The notes under the pieces: model-generated | What the model saw: the letters and a program-made list of their open reading frames with translations, nothing else | Told to the model about the DNA's origin: nothing | Databases searched by the model: none | Made by a program: the position numbers and the translations under genes | Shown here: positions 63,919 to 64,000 of the stretch, piece after piece | Layout: every line of letters starts with the position of its first letter | How positions within the stretch are numbered: position 1 is the first letter of the stretch | Assembly (NCBI RefSeq): GCF_017980685.1 | Contig: NZ_JACXXO010000008.1 | Location: 1 to 64,000 of the forward strand | DNA length: 64,000 bases | Source of the DNA: Pseudomonas iridis | Lineage (GTDB): Bacteria; Pseudomonadota; Gammaproteobacteria; Pseudomonadales; Pseudomonadaceae | Direction: 5' to 3'

Positions 63919-64000
63919 GATCGTTACGCCAAGCGTAATGATTCACCACACTGCTTGATTGATGGACCCACCCCACACGCCTAACTTAGCTCCACGACAG

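Overview
The window is a chromosomal segment of a fluorescent Pseudomonas (P. fluorescens lineage). The evidence is high GC with strong codon bias (which also produces many long antisense shadow frames), several families of Pseudomonas REP palindromes in gene gaps, a DUF6124 gene, and a gene order that largely follows the folA-ilvD-mutM-coaD-laoABCR-ftsYEX-rpoH-thiSG-metXW-proC-pilT-pyrB-gshB-pilGHIJ-chpA block of P. aeruginosa. Most of it is core housekeeping DNA. No tRNA, rRNA, CRISPR array, transposase or prophage gene was seen.

Layout. 0.2-8.4 kb: a DUF3482 GTPase / DUF2868 membrane-protein pair, folA, a tcyP-type cystine symporter, the periplasmic phosphatase gene pchP, and ilvD. 8.6-12.1 kb: the main accessory insertion, a leftward operon with its own promoter that reads 23-codon peptide gene, SagB-type flavin dehydrogenase, AurF-type diiron oxygenase, Bcr/CflA MFS exporter; it looks like a minimal peptide-derived natural-product (RiPP-like) cluster. 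12.4-17.5 kb: rlmI, a PfpI-family gene, an HDOD regulator, mutM, a small exported protein, a 2[4Fe-4S] ferredoxin and coaD. 17.6-22.1 kb: a laoABCR-like long-chain alcohol oxidation system. 22.2-29.0 kb: rhodanese, YheT-type hydrolase, a truncated M16 peptidase relic, rsmD and a paired M16 inactive/active peptidase operon.

29.3-33.5 kb: ftsY-ftsE-ftsX followed by rpoH. 33.7-36.7 kb: mtgA, a DUF423 gene, thiS-thiG and trmB. 36.8-43.9 kb, all leftward: yggS-proC-yggT-DUF167 and then metX-metW-DUF4426-rdgB-hemW-DUF3392. 44-46.4 kb: pilT, an NlpC/P60 hydrolase and a TM2 protein. 46.5-52.6 kb, all leftward: gshB, tonB, algH, ruvX, pyrR, pyrB and the non-catalytic dihydroorotase homologue. 52.8-62.8 kb: the Pil-Chp chemosensory operon pilG-pilH-pilI-pilJ-chpA-chpC, which here has no pilK (CheR) or chpB (CheB) gene. 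The right end holds a strongly structured leader in front of a DUF6124 gene and a composite inverted repeat.

For a second look: (1) the peptide/SagB/diiron-oxygenase/MFS operon at 8,640-12,135; (2) the folded leader at 63,141-63,353, which appears to cover the ribosome binding site of the DUF6124 gene; (3) heptamer-repeat tracts that have run into gene ends and changed the C terminus of GshB; (4) a MITE-like composite element in two full copies; (5) the Pil-Chp system without local methylation enzymes.
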